Source: Flavobacterium piscis
GTDB lineage: Bacteria > Bacteroidota > Bacteroidia > Flavobacteriales > Flavobacteriaceae
Direction: 5' to 3'
Length of the DNA: 64,000 bases
NCBI RefSeq assembly: GCF_001686925.1
Contig: NZ_LVEN01000046.1
Span: 558,001-622,000 of the forward strand
Shown: piece after piece, positions 1 to 8,714 of the stretch
Layout: every line of letters begins with the position of its first letter
Numbering within the stretch: position 1 is the stretch's first letter
Program-made: the position numbers and the translations under genes
The notes under the pieces: generated by a model
The model's database searches: none
What the model was told of the DNA's origin: nothing
Seen by the model: the letters and a program-made list of their open reading frames with translations, nothing else

Positions 1-144
1 AGGTAAAAGTAAAATCACGGCAAAAGCCATGCGATAAAAAGCCGAAATTAATCCCGGAGCTAATTTAAGTTTAACCAATATTGGGAATATTGAAATACAA
101 AGTATTCCGCAGATTAAGGCTAATCTTGGTTTGGTAATTTTCAT
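1..144 (-). CDS. EamA/DMT-type membrane transporter, N-terminal fragment
   Basis: Only the first 48 codons are inside the window; the gene runs off the left edge. The start codon is the CAT at 142-144 read on the minus strand. The visible protein begins MKITKPRLALICG and has a hydrophobic helix followed by APGLISAFYRMAF and a second hydrophobic stretch. That pattern is typical of the first two helices of EamA/DMT drug/metabolite exporters, where an Arg follows the first loop. A TAnnTTTG promoter element lies 29 nt upstream, so this is the first gene of its transcript. The substrate cannot be guessed and the family call rests on about 48 residues. Confidence 0.6.
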   Translation of the reverse strand, partial: MKITKPRLALICGILCISIFPILVKLKLAPGLISAFYRMAFAVILLLP

Positions 145-172
145 TAGGTATATATATTCGCGTATTATTTTT

Positions 173-180
173 CAAAGATA
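173..180 (-). promoter_or_regulatory. Bacteroidota -7 promoter element for the EamA-type gene
   Basis: CAAAGATA on the plus strand reads TATCTTTG on the minus strand, a full match to the Bacteroidota TAnnTTTG -7 element. It lies about 29 nt upstream of the ATG at 144. A -33 TTTG at the ideal spacing is not obvious. Confidence 0.5.
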
Positions 181-206
181 CTTTACAAAGTGAATACTTT
201 GAAAGC

Positions 207-251
207 AAAAAACGCGAATCAATTAAAAATCTTAATCGGTTCGCGCTTTTT
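207..251 (-). terminator. Intrinsic terminator after the flotillin gene
   Basis: The arms AAAAAACGCGAA (207 onward) and TTCGCGCTTTTT (ending 251) pair, with one bulged base. On the minus strand the stem ends in a T run, 18 nt past the flotillin stop codon. Confidence 0.6.
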
Positions 252-268
252 GATGAAAGAATGAATTA

Positions 269-1786
269 TTATTCTTCTTTTTCTACAACTTGAATTGTTG
301 GAGGAACTTCAGGAGTATCTTCACCTTTTAGGTAAGACGGTAAATTAAGTCCGGCCATATTGAATAAATCGTTCAATGGAGGAACCGTTTTCATCATTCC
401 TGAAACAAAGTTTGCAGTCGATGAACTTCCGTTATCGCCTTGTCCGTTACCAGAATCCCAAACCGTGATTTTATCAATTTTAATGTTTTTAACAGCCTCA
501 ACCTGAGTTTTTACCAGTTCAGGAAGTTTTTCTAATAACAATAATTGGAAAGCTTTGCTTGGATCTCCGCCTGCAGCAGCCACAACCTCTTTATAACCTT
601 CGGCTTGTTTTGTCAATATTTCAAAGAGACCTTTTGCTTCTGCTTCCATTTTGGCAAAAATAGCATCTGCTTCTCCTTTTGCATTCTCTCTAATAGTTTC
701 TGCGGCAGCCTGAGCTTCGATAATGGCTCTTTGCTTGGCAATTTCGGCAGGAATTACGATGTTCGCAATTTGAGTAGAACGTTCTCTTTCAGAACGCGCC
801 AACTCGGCTTTTTGTTCAGCAACATACGATTCTTCCAATGCTTTGGCTTGTTGTACTTTTTCGGCAGTTATCGCAATACGCAACGATTCTGCTTCTTTTT
901 CTCTACGTAAAGCTTCAGAATTTGCAATCGCAATCTTAGCCTCGTTTTCTCCCTGAATTGCAATGGCATTGGCTTCAGATGTTTTTACCCTTGTATCTCT
1001 TGCGGCTTCTGCTTTTCCGATAGTTTCATCTTTCGAGGCAGTTGCAATACTAATTTCTCTGTCTTTTTGTGTAATAGCAATTTTTACATCTCTGTCTCTA
1101 TGTGTTTCAGCTATTTGAGTATCTTTTTCTCTATCGGCAAGAGCCTTACCGGTTTCTCCAATTTTTTCCTGCTCGGCAACACTAATTTTTGCTTCGTTGA
1201 TGGCTTTTGCAGCCGCTTCTTTTCCAAGAGCTTCGATATATCCAGACTCATCTTTAATATCGGTAACGTTTACGTTGATTAATTTTAAACCAATTTTCTT
1301 TAGTTCGCTATCAACGTTTTTCGAAATATTATCCAAAAATTTATCACGGTCTGAATTGATTTCTTCAATAGTCATCGTAGCAATTACCAAACGCAATTGT
1401 CCGAATAAAATATCTTTTGCCAGTTCCTGAATTTGTTCTGATGATAAGCCTAAAAGTCTTTCTGCAGCCGTATTCATGCTATCAGTTTCTGTAGAAATTG
1501 CAATAGTAAATCGACAAGGAACATCGACTCTAATGTTTTGTCTGCTTAAGGCATTCGTTAAATTAGCTTCGATCGAAAGCGGTTTTAAATCTAAAAAAGC
1601 ATAATCCTGAATCACTGGCCAGATAAAAGCGCCACCTCCGTGAACACATTTTGCCGATGTTCCACCAGTGCGTCCGTAAATGACTAAAATTTTATCAGAA
1701 GGACAACGTTTGTACCTTGAAATTAATGCCGAAATTGTTACGAATAAAACGATTGCCGCAACTGCAATTAAAATAATTGGGTTCAT
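269..1786 (-). CDS. Flotillin-like SPFH-domain membrane scaffold protein
   Basis: A 505-residue flotillin-type protein, expected to organise membrane microdomains and to oligomerise at the inner membrane. Residues 3-23 form an N-terminal membrane anchor. Residues about 27-205 are the SPFH/band-7 domain. Residues about 190-400 are a long Ala/Glu-rich charged coiled coil with the repeating EAEA-type pattern of flotillins. The C-terminal part contains IKIDKITVWDSG, typical of the YuaG/FloT branch, and then a Gly/Ser-rich tail. Its partner, an NfeD/YuaF-like protein, lies 11 nt upstream and the two should be co-transcribed, as in Bacillus yuaF-floT. The length is normal for the family. Several open frames on the opposite strand here are by-products of the repetitive coiled-coil codons. 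Confidence 0.92.
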   Translation of the reverse strand: MNPIILIAVAAIVLFVTISALISRYKRCPSDKILVIYGRTGGTSAKCVHGGGAFIWPVIQDYAFLDLKPLSIEANLTNALSRQNIRVDVPCRFTIAISTETDSMNTAAERLLGLSSEQIQELAKDILFGQLRLVIATMTIEEINSDRDKFLDNISKNVDSELKKIGLKLINVNVTDIKDESGYIEALGKEAAAKAINEAKISVAEQEKIGETGKALADREKDTQIAETHRDRDVKIAITQKDREISIATASKDETIGKAEAARDTRVKTSEANAIAIQGENEAKIAIANSEALRREKEAESLRIAITAEKVQQAKALEESYVAEQKAELARSERERSTQIANIVIPAEIAKQRAIIEAQAAAETIRENAKGEADAIFAKMEAEAKGLFEILTKQAEGYKEVVAAAGGDPSKAFQLLLLEKLPELVKTQVEAVKNIKIDKITVWDSGNGQGDNGSSSTANFVSGMMKTVPPLNDLFNMAGLNLPSYLKGEDTPEVPPTIQVVEKEE

Positions 1787-1797
1787 GCTTGGTTATG

Positions 1798-2370
1798 TTA
1801 AATGGATTCTACTATTAAAATGTTGTTATTTTCTATTTTTACGACTCTTACTACTGCTCCTGACGGAATCCTGTCATTCTCGGTCATGGCTTCCAGTTCA
1901 TGAAAGGCGCCGTTTACACTAATCATGATTTTGCCTTTTCCTTTTTTGTTTTCGGGAATCGTCAAATAAACTTCGGCCGTTTTATTTAAAGTATTGGAGA
2001 TCTTAAATGAATTGTCTTCGGCTAATTTTTGTACTTGTTTGATCACCAGGAAAAACAAAACAACAAATAAAACCCCAACAACAAAGGAAGTTCCAATAAG
2101 TAATAAAGGATTATCTCCAATTGTGGTATAAAACGAAATTCCGGTCCAGCTGAATCCTAATAAAAAATTGATAAGGTTTCGCAATGAAAAAAGTTGAAAG
2201 TCTGAACCTCCGTCGTGTACATCTGCATGAAAATCAGTGTCAAAACCATCGGCTACGTCAACACCGGTAAAGGTAATTATGGTCTGAATAATAAAAATGA
2301 TACTTGTTGGAATAGCGATATACCAAAAAGATTTAAGTAAAGTGGGTAAACTATCTAGCAGTTCCATCAT
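1798..2370 (-). CDS. NfeD/YuaF-like membrane protein, partner of the flotillin
   Basis: A 190-residue protein directly upstream of the flotillin gene. It has a hydrophobic segment near residues 16-36, two more around 75-120, and a small hydrophilic C-terminal domain of about 60 residues (KKGKGKIMISVNG...) that fits the OB-fold of NfeD proteins. The His/Asp-rich loop after the first helix (DFHADVHDGG) is seen in the OB-fold IgeM/YqiJ-like relatives. The inferred role is assembly or modulation of the flotillin scaffold, based on gene pairing and topology. No protease domain is fused, so this is the short NfeD type. The start MMEL could be either of two adjacent ATG codons. Confidence 0.8.
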   Translation of the reverse strand: MMELLDSLPTLLKSFWYIAIPTSIIFIIQTIITFTGVDVADGFDTDFHADVHDGGSDFQLFSLRNLINFLLGFSWTGISFYTTIGDNPLLLIGTSFVVGVLFVVLFFLVIKQVQKLAEDNSFKISNTLNKTAEVYLTIPENKKGKGKIMISVNGAFHELEAMTENDRIPSGAVVRVVKIENNNILIVESI

Positions 2371-2560
2371 TTTAGGTTTTTTAGAACGATTTAGGCGCTA
2401 ATATCTTACTTTTTATGAAAGAAAACTAATTTGAATTAAAATTGGTGTTCCTGTAGTGTTTAAATAAATAAAGAGTCGTGCCAGTTTATGACTAGCATAA
2501 AACGAGGAATTATGTTGTTGAGTAGAGAATTATAATCTTTGCTTTAGATTCGATAAAACG

Positions 2561-2591
2561 TTCCCGAGTTTCCATTGGGATAGCTCGGGAA
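2561..2591 (-). terminator. Hairpin downstream of the 479-residue secreted protein
   Basis: TTCCCGAG (2561-2568) pairs with CTCGGGAA (2584-2591), 10 nt past the stop codon of the minus-strand gene. There is no long T run, so it may be a transcript-end hairpin or a short relic of the CCCGATAGCT-type repeats seen elsewhere in the window. The rest of 2371-2600 holds no recognisable gene. Confidence 0.35.
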
Positions 2592-2600
2592 TTTAAGATT

Positions 2601-4040
2601 TTAATCAGCAAATTTTCTAATGATATATTCTTTGGTTTTATTATCATAATAACCAAGATAATAAAAGTCGCTAATTTTAAATAAGGTTTGTGATGAAACA
2701 TCAGTGTTCTTGTCAAAAAAGGTTCTGATTTTATCAAATGCCAAAGGTTGTAATTCGCCTTTTATATTATTTCCCTCTTTGTCAAATAAACCTTCAATTT
2801 TCACGACTTTTCTATTAGTATATGAGTTAAAGTTTTCCATTGTTGGATTGTACACTGCTACTGAAATCAAAGCTCCAATTAAGCCAAATTGTCCTAAAGC
2901 CGCTTGTCCGCCTGATTGCTGAGTTGAAGAAACACCTCCAAAAGTAATTAGGGTATTTTCTCCAATATGATAGCAAGAAAGACCAGCATTTAAATTGTTT
3001 ACTTTTCTAATAAACTGCGCTGAGGTTTCTAAGGTTCTTTTTCCTCCAAAGAAATCTCCACCTTCCTGATATATTTCGGAATTCTTGAATTCGATTGGTT
3101 TGGTAACATTAGCAAAATGTTCTTTTAAGATATTGTCATCCAAATCTTTTATGGTAAAATATAAAAGATCTGATGAAGTTTTTACCTGATACAGTTTATT
3201 CTCAAAATAGAAAGAGTTAGAATTTAAAGATGTACGATCTACTGGTATAAAACGTTGTTTTATCATTCTTTCTTTAGCAGTAAATGTGTTTAGATCAATA
3301 GTAAAAACCTGGGTAAAGTCAACATTAGTATCCAGGGTTATTATAATTTGGTTTTTATTAAAGTAACATTTTCTCTTTTTCGCTCCATCGGTTAATGAAG
3401 TTGGGTTTTCAGGGGTGATATACTTTAGTGTATATGGAAGTTCAAAAGGAAGTAAATTTTCACTTAATGCTCCATCTAAATCTGTTTTTGCATAAGTGCG
3501 TTTTAAAAAGTGAAATCCTTCGAGCGAAATTGTTTTTGCATTATAGTTTCCGTCTTTGTCAAAAATATGAAGTTTCAAATTACTGCTTTTCTTGATAAAA
3601 GTTAAAATATAGAAATTCTCATTTTCGCTGAATTTTTGTAGAATTTTCTCTTCTTTTAATACAAGAGAATATTGTTTTGTTTCGACTTTGCGTGTATTAA
3701 AATCAAACAATTGTGTATAAATATCCTGGTAATTATCAGACGACCAGAATAATCTAGTATTGTTATTGCTGATATTATAGCCAATCATATTATCATAAGT
3801 CTTAGTACCTGGTCTTTCGGTAGAAATACTATCAACAATTTGCATGTTTTCGTTAAGATGAATGGCTTTTACTTTTATTTTGTCACTGACAAATAAAGTA
3901 ACATCCTTTTTTTCAGTGTTTACAACCTGAAAAATGTCACGATTCTTTTTTAATTCAACAGGAGTAGAACTTACAATATCTTGAGAAAAAGAAAGTAAGC
4001 TATTTAAAAATAAAAAGGTAAGAAGTAATTTTTTGAACAT
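2601..4040 (-). CDS. Secreted protein of unknown function
   Basis: A 479-residue protein that I do not recognise. It starts with a clear signal peptide (MFKKLLLTFLFLNSLLSFSQ, cleavage expected after SFSQ), so it is exported. The mature part is a beta-rich, Lys/Asn-rich chain with repeated aromatic/charged strands (for example RLFWSSDN and YFTIKDLDDN), as expected of a periplasmic or surface beta-propeller-like protein. A Gly-rich hydrophobic stretch near residues 380-400 (QAALGQFGLIGALISVAVY) may contact the membrane. There is no lipobox, no catalytic motif and no T9SS tail. It is probably monocistronic, as it is flanked by gaps of more than 200 bases. Confidence 0.75.
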   Translation of the reverse strand: MFKKLLLTFLFLNSLLSFSQDIVSSTPVELKKNRDIFQVVNTEKKDVTLFVSDKIKVKAIHLNENMQIVDSISTERPGTKTYDNMIGYNISNNNTRLFWSSDNYQDIYTQLFDFNTRKVETKQYSLVLKEEKILQKFSENENFYILTFIKKSSNLKLHIFDKDGNYNAKTISLEGFHFLKRTYAKTDLDGALSENLLPFELPYTLKYITPENPTSLTDGAKKRKCYFNKNQIIITLDTNVDFTQVFTIDLNTFTAKERMIKQRFIPVDRTSLNSNSFYFENKLYQVKTSSDLLYFTIKDLDDNILKEHFANVTKPIEFKNSEIYQEGGDFFGGKRTLETSAQFIRKVNNLNAGLSCYHIGENTLITFGGVSSTQQSGGQAALGQFGLIGALISVAVYNPTMENFNSYTNRKVVKIEGLFDKEGNNIKGELQPLAFDKIRTFFDKNTDVSSQTLFKISDFYYLGYYDNKTKEYIIRKFAD

Positions 4041-4232
4041 ATAAAGTTTTTTTTTGACGAATATCTTGTTTTTTTCTGAAAGTAAAAGTATAGTAAATAA
4101 AATGTTTCAGAATTTTCTTTTAAAAGGAAAAGTGAGAATCTATTAAAGTGATTAGCAAATTCATGCTTTTCAATAATTATAAAATTTAGATTAAACTTGT
4201 TTTTGTTTTGTTTGAAAATTGAATCAAGAATC

Positions 4233-4399
4233 AAAATGTGCCGTTAGGCACTACACATCGGTAGAAAAACAGGAATTAAAAATATTCACCGTACCGTAGG
4301 TACGCAAGATATTCCATTTTGTTGCGTCCCTACTGCACGCTATCGAAATTGAAACCTGATTTTTTTTCTACCAACCTGTAGTGCCTAGCGGCACAAAAT
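4233..4399. repeat. Palindromic intergenic element (REP/MITE-like), 167 bp
   Basis: This element fills the middle of a 429-base gap without genes (4041-4469). The outer arms TGTGCCGTTAGGCACTACA (from 4237) and TGTAGTGCCTAGCGGCACA (to 4395) are near-perfect inverted repeats, and the similarity continues inward through GGTAGAAAAA. An inner pair (CCGTAGGTACGCAA and TTGCGTCCCTACTGC) forms a second stem. Each outer arm also contains its own small hairpin (TGCC...GGCA). No ORF is present. The structure resembles REP-type or miniature mobile elements; the rest of the gap is AT-rich with no visible gene. Confidence 0.6.
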
Positions 4400-4415
4400 A
4401 CAGATTTCCGAATGG

Positions 4416-4446
4416 CAAAAAAAAAGATGCGCAATTGCGCATCTTT
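4416..4446 (-). terminator. Intrinsic terminator of metG
   Basis: AAAGATGCGC-AATT-GCGCATCTTT is a perfect 10-bp stem (4423-4446). It is preceded on the plus strand by an A run that becomes the T tract in the metG direction. It lies 24 nt past the metG stop codon. Confidence 0.85.
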
Positions 4447-4469
4447 ACTTTTTTGATATTTATAAAATC

Positions 4470-6527
4470 TTAGTTTATCGTTTCACCATTTGGCGCATCA
4501 GTATCAGGATTTACAAATACTAATTTTCCTTCGGCGTTTGTTGTCATTAAGATCATTCCTTGACTTTCAACTCCGCGTAAAGCTCTTGGCGCTAAGTTGG
4601 CTAAAACTGTAACACGTTTACCAATGATTTCTTCTGGCGAAAAGCTTTCGGCAATTCCAGAAACTATCGTGCGAACGTCGATTCCGGTATCAATTTTCAG
4701 CACCAAAAGTTTGTTTGCTTTTGGCATTTTCTCCGCTTCAATGATGGTTCCTACGCGTAAATCCATTTTAGCGAAATCCTCATACTGAATCAAATCTTTT
4801 TGAGGTTCTGCTTTTTTGTTTTCAGCGATATTAGCAGTTTTTGTAGCTTCCAATTTATCTATTTGTTTTTGTATTTCTTCGTCTTCTATTTTTGCAAATA
4901 ATAATTCGGCTTCACCAATTTGGTGCCCTTCCGGAATTAATTCTGAATTTTCAGCAACGTCATTCCATTTTAGTTTGCCTTCGTTTTTCAATATTCTTGA
5001 TAATTTAGCAGCGGTAAAAGGCAAGAACGGTTCTGCTAAAATGCTCAACGCAGCAGCAATTTGAAGTGCAACATACATTTGAGTTTTTACACGCTCCGGA
5101 TTGTCTTTCATCACTTTCCAAGGCTCTTCATCGGCAAGATATTTATTTCCTAAACGGGCAACATTCATCAATTCGCCTAAAGCTTCACGGAATCTGTAAC
5201 GCTCCACCGAACTTGAAATCACGGCTGGATACGCTTTTAATTCTGCCAAAGTATTTTCATCAACCTCAGATAATTCATTCGGAGTTGGGATAAATCCGTC
5301 GTAATATTTGTTCGTTAGAACTACAACACGATTAATAAAGTTACCAAAAATGGCAACCAATTCATTGTTGTTTCTTGCCTGGAAATCTTTCCAGGTAAAA
5401 TCATTATCCTTAGTTTCTGGAGCGTTTGATGTTAATGCATAACGCAAAACATCTTGTTTCTCCGGAAATTCTTCTAAATATTCGTGCAGCCAAACTGCCC
5501 AGTTTTTAGAAGTCGAAAGTTTATTTCCTTCCAAATTCAAAAATTCATTTGCAGGAACATTATCCGGCAAAATATAGCTTCCTTCGGCTTTAAGCATCGC
5601 AGGGAAAATGATACAGTGAAAAACAATATTGTCTTTCCCAATAAAATGAACCAGTTTTGTGTCTTCATCTTTCCAGTATGGTTCCCAGTCTTTTCCTTTG
5701 CGCAGCGCCCATTCTTTCGTAGACGAAATATATCCGATAGGGGCATCAAACCAAACGTATAATTTTTTTCCTTCGGCACCTTCAACCGGAACATCAATTC
5801 CCCAATCAAGGTCACGTGTTACCGCACGAGGCTCTAACCCGCCATCAACCCATGATTTTACTTGTCCGTAAACATTAGGTTTCCAGTCGTTTTTATGTCC
5901 AACCAAAATCCATTCTGTCAGGAAATCAGTGTATCTGTCCAAAGGTAAAAACCAGTGTTTTGTTTCTTTTAAAATTGGAGTTTCTCCGGTAATTGTCGAT
6001 TTCGGATTAATCAAATCTGTTGCATTCAAAGTCGATCCGCAATTTTCGCACTGATCTCCGTAAGCTCCGTCATTACCACATTTTGGGCAAGTTCCCACTA
6101 CAAAACGGTCTGCTAAAAACTGATCTGCTTTTGCATCGTATAATTGTTCTGTTGTTTCTTCAATAAAATCGCCTTTATCATATAAAGTCCTGAAGAATTC
6201 CTGAGCTGTATCATGATGAATTTTAGCCGAAGTACGAGAATAATTATCAAACGAAATTCCGAAATCAGCGAATGATTTTCTAATAATTCCGTCATATTTA
6301 TCAATAACTTCTTGTGGTGTAATTCCTTCTTTTTTGGCTTTCATTGAAATTGCAACGCCATGTTCATCGCTTCCGCAAATAAACGCAACGTCTTTTCCTT
6401 GCAAACGTAAATATCTCGAATAAATATCTGCAGGCACGTAAACCCCCGCCAAATGCCCAATATGTATAGGTCCGTTGGTGTAAGGCAATGCCGCCGTAAT
6501 AGTATATCTCTTTGGATTCTGTATCAT
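4470..6527 (-). CDS. metG: Methionyl-tRNA synthetase
   Basis: Charges tRNA-Met with methionine in the cytoplasm (class I aminoacyl-tRNA synthetase). The 685 residues include the HIGH signature (residues 22-25), a zinc-knuckle insert with two CxxC pairs (CPKCG...CENCG, about residues 149-166), and the KMSKS-type loop as KLSTSKNW (about residue 343). The anticodon-binding helical domain follows, and then, after about residue 575, a C-terminal EMAP/tRNA-binding OB domain (DLRVGTI...). Length and domain order match the long MetG form with the fused tRNA-binding domain. The gene stands alone, with its own promoter element and terminator. Confidence 0.98.
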   Translation of the reverse strand: MIQNPKRYTITAALPYTNGPIHIGHLAGVYVPADIYSRYLRLQGKDVAFICGSDEHGVAISMKAKKEGITPQEVIDKYDGIIRKSFADFGISFDNYSRTSAKIHHDTAQEFFRTLYDKGDFIEETTEQLYDAKADQFLADRFVVGTCPKCGNDGAYGDQCENCGSTLNATDLINPKSTITGETPILKETKHWFLPLDRYTDFLTEWILVGHKNDWKPNVYGQVKSWVDGGLEPRAVTRDLDWGIDVPVEGAEGKKLYVWFDAPIGYISSTKEWALRKGKDWEPYWKDEDTKLVHFIGKDNIVFHCIIFPAMLKAEGSYILPDNVPANEFLNLEGNKLSTSKNWAVWLHEYLEEFPEKQDVLRYALTSNAPETKDNDFTWKDFQARNNNELVAIFGNFINRVVVLTNKYYDGFIPTPNELSEVDENTLAELKAYPAVISSSVERYRFREALGELMNVARLGNKYLADEEPWKVMKDNPERVKTQMYVALQIAAALSILAEPFLPFTAAKLSRILKNEGKLKWNDVAENSELIPEGHQIGEAELLFAKIEDEEIQKQIDKLEATKTANIAENKKAEPQKDLIQYEDFAKMDLRVGTIIEAEKMPKANKLLVLKIDTGIDVRTIVSGIAESFSPEEIIGKRVTVLANLAPRALRGVESQGMILMTTNAEGKLVFVNPDTDAPNGETIN

Positions 6528-6546
6528 AACTCAATTTTATTGAGTG

Positions 6547-6554
6547 CAAAAATA
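6547..6554 (-). promoter_or_regulatory. -7 promoter element of metG
   Basis: CAAAAATA on the plus strand reads TATTTTTG on the minus strand, a match to TAnnTTTG. It lies 20 nt upstream of the metG start codon. No good -33 TTTG is visible. Confidence 0.5.
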
Positions 6555-6576
6555 AGCAATAGAATTGAGAATTCTA

Positions 6577-6858
6577 AGTTTCGCAGAGATTCACGAAGGT
6601 TTTCGCAGAGATTCACGAAAGTTTTTTAATCTCGCAAAGTCACTAAGGCGCAAAGTTTATTCGCTATTGCTATGCGTATTGTAGACTGGACTGAAGTCCA
6701 GCCCTATAAAATAAGTCGTTCCTTCGGAACTCGGCTCTGGAAATTAGGGTGGTTTTTAATCCATTCAAAAGTGAATAAACTTTGCGCCTTAGTGACTTTG
6801 CGAGATTAATTCTCATTTCTTTTAAAAAAAACTTAGTGAATCTCTGTGGTAAAACCCA
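6577..6858. repeat. Composite palindromic repeat with a perfect 37-bp inverted repeat
   Basis: This fills most of the 422-base gap between metG and the CDGSH gene. The arms at 6626-6662 and 6773-6809 are perfect reverse complements over 37 bp and contain TTTGCGCCTTAGTGACTTTG. The imperfect similarity extends outward (AGAGATTCACGAAAGTTTT versus AAACTTAGTGAATCTCT). Between the arms are two small hairpins, GGACTGAAGTCC and GTTCCTTCGGAAC. The left flank has a tandem duplication of TTTCGCAGAGATTCACGAA. No ORF is present. It looks like nested insertion of repeat units. Confidence 0.75.
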
Positions 6859-6949
6859 TAAAATAGAACCAGTTTAAACTAGCTCCTCAATAAAAATCTT
6901 CAGAATTTATTTTGCAATCTTTGCTTTCGAAAAAAAACAAAAACAAGTT

Positions 6950-7177
6950 ATGAGCAAGACAAAATTAATCATCAATAAAAACGGATCTATCAAAATCGAA
7001 GGTGATTTCGAAATAATGGATTCAGAAGGAACAGTTTACGGATTACAAGGAAGAGCTGCATTAGGACTTTGCCGTTGCGGATTATCTGCAAACAAACCTT
7101 TCTGCGACGGAGGACACCGTAATAATTTCGAACACGATTCTATCGCATTTGATTTGCCACCAATGAAAACAAATTAA
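6950..7177 (+). CDS. CDGSH-type iron-sulfur protein
   Basis: A 75-residue protein carrying the CDGSH signature: Cys41, Cys43, Cys52 and His56 in CRCG-x7-FCDGGH, which bind a [2Fe-2S] cluster. It is a single-motif, soluble, MitoNEET-like domain preceded by a short beta-rich segment. Bacterial members are thought to act in redox or iron-sulfur handling; no specific partner is visible here. It converges on the SMI1/KNR4-like gene and shares a terminator with it. Confidence 0.9.
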   Translation: MSKTKLIINKNGSIKIEGDFEIMDSEGTVYGLQGRAALGLCRCGLSANKPFCDGGHRNNFEHDSIAFDLPPMKTN

Positions 7178-7200
7178 GAAAATATTCTGGTTAAGATATA

Positions 7201-7228
7201 AAGCTGCATTTTTTGATGCAGCTTTTTT
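7201..7228. terminator. Bidirectional terminator between the CDGSH and SMI1-like genes
   Basis: AAGCTGCAT (7201-7209) pairs with ATGCAGCTT (7216-7224), flanked by T runs. It lies 23 nt past the CDGSH stop and overlaps the 3' end of the converging gene. Confidence 0.8.
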
Positions 7229-7721
7229 ATGATTCATGCTGGTCAATTATAAACCGAAGAACATCTTCAAAATATTCTTTTAGATTTTCGTAAGGATGCT
7301 CACCCGGATACCAATTTGCGAACTTCCAATATTTCCATTCTTCGTTTTTTGATTTTGGAGGAAGCAGTAAAAAATATTGTTCTTCGGATATTCCTGCAAT
7401 TAGAATGGCATTCTCTAATTCGGGCAAATACGAATACGCTTCAATTACAAAATCATCAATATTTTTTAAGAAGTCAATGTTTTCTACGTTTTCAAAACTT
7501 GGTTCTATATTATTTGGTGCCGAAAAACCATTAGTTATTCGAATAAATTCGATATAATCTTCGGGTAACTTTATGCCAAGTTTATTTTCTGCCTCATTTA
7601 TCTGTTTTTCGATAGCCGGAATAGTTCCGAGCCAATTGTTTTCAATTTGTTCAGATGTAAAATTGAAATCTTCGTATTTAATTGCCTTTTCCGAAATACT
7701 AATTAGTAAATTTTTATTCAT
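7227..7721 (-). CDS. SMI1/KNR4 (SUKH) family protein
   Basis: A 164-residue SUKH-fold protein. The family signature is in the first half: an amphipathic helix followed by LGIKLPEDYIEFIRITNGF, then the conserved acidic strands and an aromatic-rich end (WKYWKF). SUKH proteins often serve as immunity proteins to contact-dependent or polymorphic toxins, but many solitary copies have no known partner. No toxin is adjacent here; the nearest polymorphic-toxin-like gene (RHS) is 52 kb away, so the immunity role is only a family-level possibility. It lies 5 nt downstream of the PhzF-like gene and is probably co-transcribed with it. Confidence 0.82.
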   Translation of the reverse strand: MNKNLLISISEKAIKYEDFNFTSEQIENNWLGTIPAIEKQINEAENKLGIKLPEDYIEFIRITNGFSAPNNIEPSFENVENIDFLKNIDDFVIEAYSYLPELENAILIAGISEEQYFLLLPPKSKNEEWKYWKFANWYPGEHPYENLKEYFEDVLRFIIDQHES

Positions 7722-7726
7722 TAGTG

Positions 7727-8629
7727 CTATATATAAATTTCCCCACGCATAGTAATAACCGCAGAACCGCCAACCAAAATATCATTTTCTCTGGCCATAA
7801 CTTCAATCAGTGAAGGCTGACTTAGTTTTACGCCTTGCAGAATTTTATATCCGGTATTGGGTTTTGTGTATTTGGTTTTAGTTAAAAAGCCAATTAGCGG
7901 GCCGGCAGCTGTTCCTGTAGCAGCATCTTCATTAATCCCAATTAGCGGATTAAAAAATCTGGCTTCGACTATATTTTCATGTTTTGCATCGAAAATGGTA
8001 AAGCAATAAAAACCTTCAAATCCGTACTCTTTGGAGATTTCGATTAAGCGTTTATTATCAGGAATGCAATCGTGTAGGAATCGTCTGTTTTTTATGGGAA
8101 CCATCAAATGCGCCACTTCGGTTTGAACAATTGTAGGCAGCAATTCGCCAACGGTTAAATCATCAATGGCCAAACCAATTGCTTTTGCTATTAGCGAAGC
8201 CGGAATTTCCTTTAGTGCTACAGCCGGTTTTTGATGCATTTGTACGATAGGATATTCGGTAACGGGATCAAAACTTGTGGTTAAGGATATTGGGTTGTCT
8301 TTCATGATTACAAAATGATTGGTTTCATCTTGTTCATGAAATATCGGGATTTCTTTAAATAATGCTGCGCAAACCGCTCCAAGTAAATTATGTCCGGCGC
8401 CATCAACCTCAAAGCCAGTTGGAGTAAAAGAGCGGACATTGAGCGCCTTTTGAATTGTAGAATAATAAACAAACGAAGTCTCAGAATAGCCAAATTCCTT
8501 TGCGATATTATGATAGGTTTCTAACTCCAGATTGCCATCGGTAAAAACAACAGACAACGGATTTCCTTTGTAACTTTTATTAGAGAATACATCCAAAACG
8601 TAGTATTCTAATGCGGTTCTATCTTTCAT
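7727..8629 (-). CDS. PhzF family isomerase/epimerase-like protein
   Basis: A 300-residue protein of the PhzF/DapF fold. It has the N-terminal family pattern VFSNKSYKGNPLSVVF, with the putative catalytic acid Glu50 in SETSFV. It also has the GH motif (DGAGHNLLGA) and the second-half INEDAATGTAAG loop that matches the usual EDPATGSA. PhzF proteins isomerise small acids such as trans-2,3-dihydro-3-hydroxyanthranilate, but most family members are not phenazine enzymes and no phenazine genes are nearby. The length is typical. The gene precedes the SUKH gene with a 5-nt gap. Confidence 0.88.
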   Translation of the reverse strand: MKDRTALEYYVLDVFSNKSYKGNPLSVVFTDGNLELETYHNIAKEFGYSETSFVYYSTIQKALNVRSFTPTGFEVDGAGHNLLGAVCAALFKEIPIFHEQDETNHFVIMKDNPISLTTSFDPVTEYPIVQMHQKPAVALKEIPASLIAKAIGLAIDDLTVGELLPTIVQTEVAHLMVPIKNRRFLHDCIPDNKRLIEISKEYGFEGFYCFTIFDAKHENIVEARFFNPLIGINEDAATGTAAGPLIGFLTKTKYTKPNTGYKILQGVKLSQPSLIEVMARENDILVGGSAVITMRGEIYI

Positions 8630-8714
8630 TATTATAGTTTATTAGATGATTTTTTTTGATAGAATAAAGTTAAGGTTTGTTCTCTGATCTAAGTTACAAT
8701 CATTTGAATTTCTT

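Noticed and set aside
545..1430. Plus-strand open frames opposite the flotillin gene
   Set aside because: They mirror the repetitive Ala/Glu coiled-coil codons of the real gene and have low-complexity Phe/Ser/Cys products.
7727..8629. Phenazine biosynthesis gene
   Set aside because: PhzF-fold proteins are widespread without phenazines, and no other phenazine gene is present.
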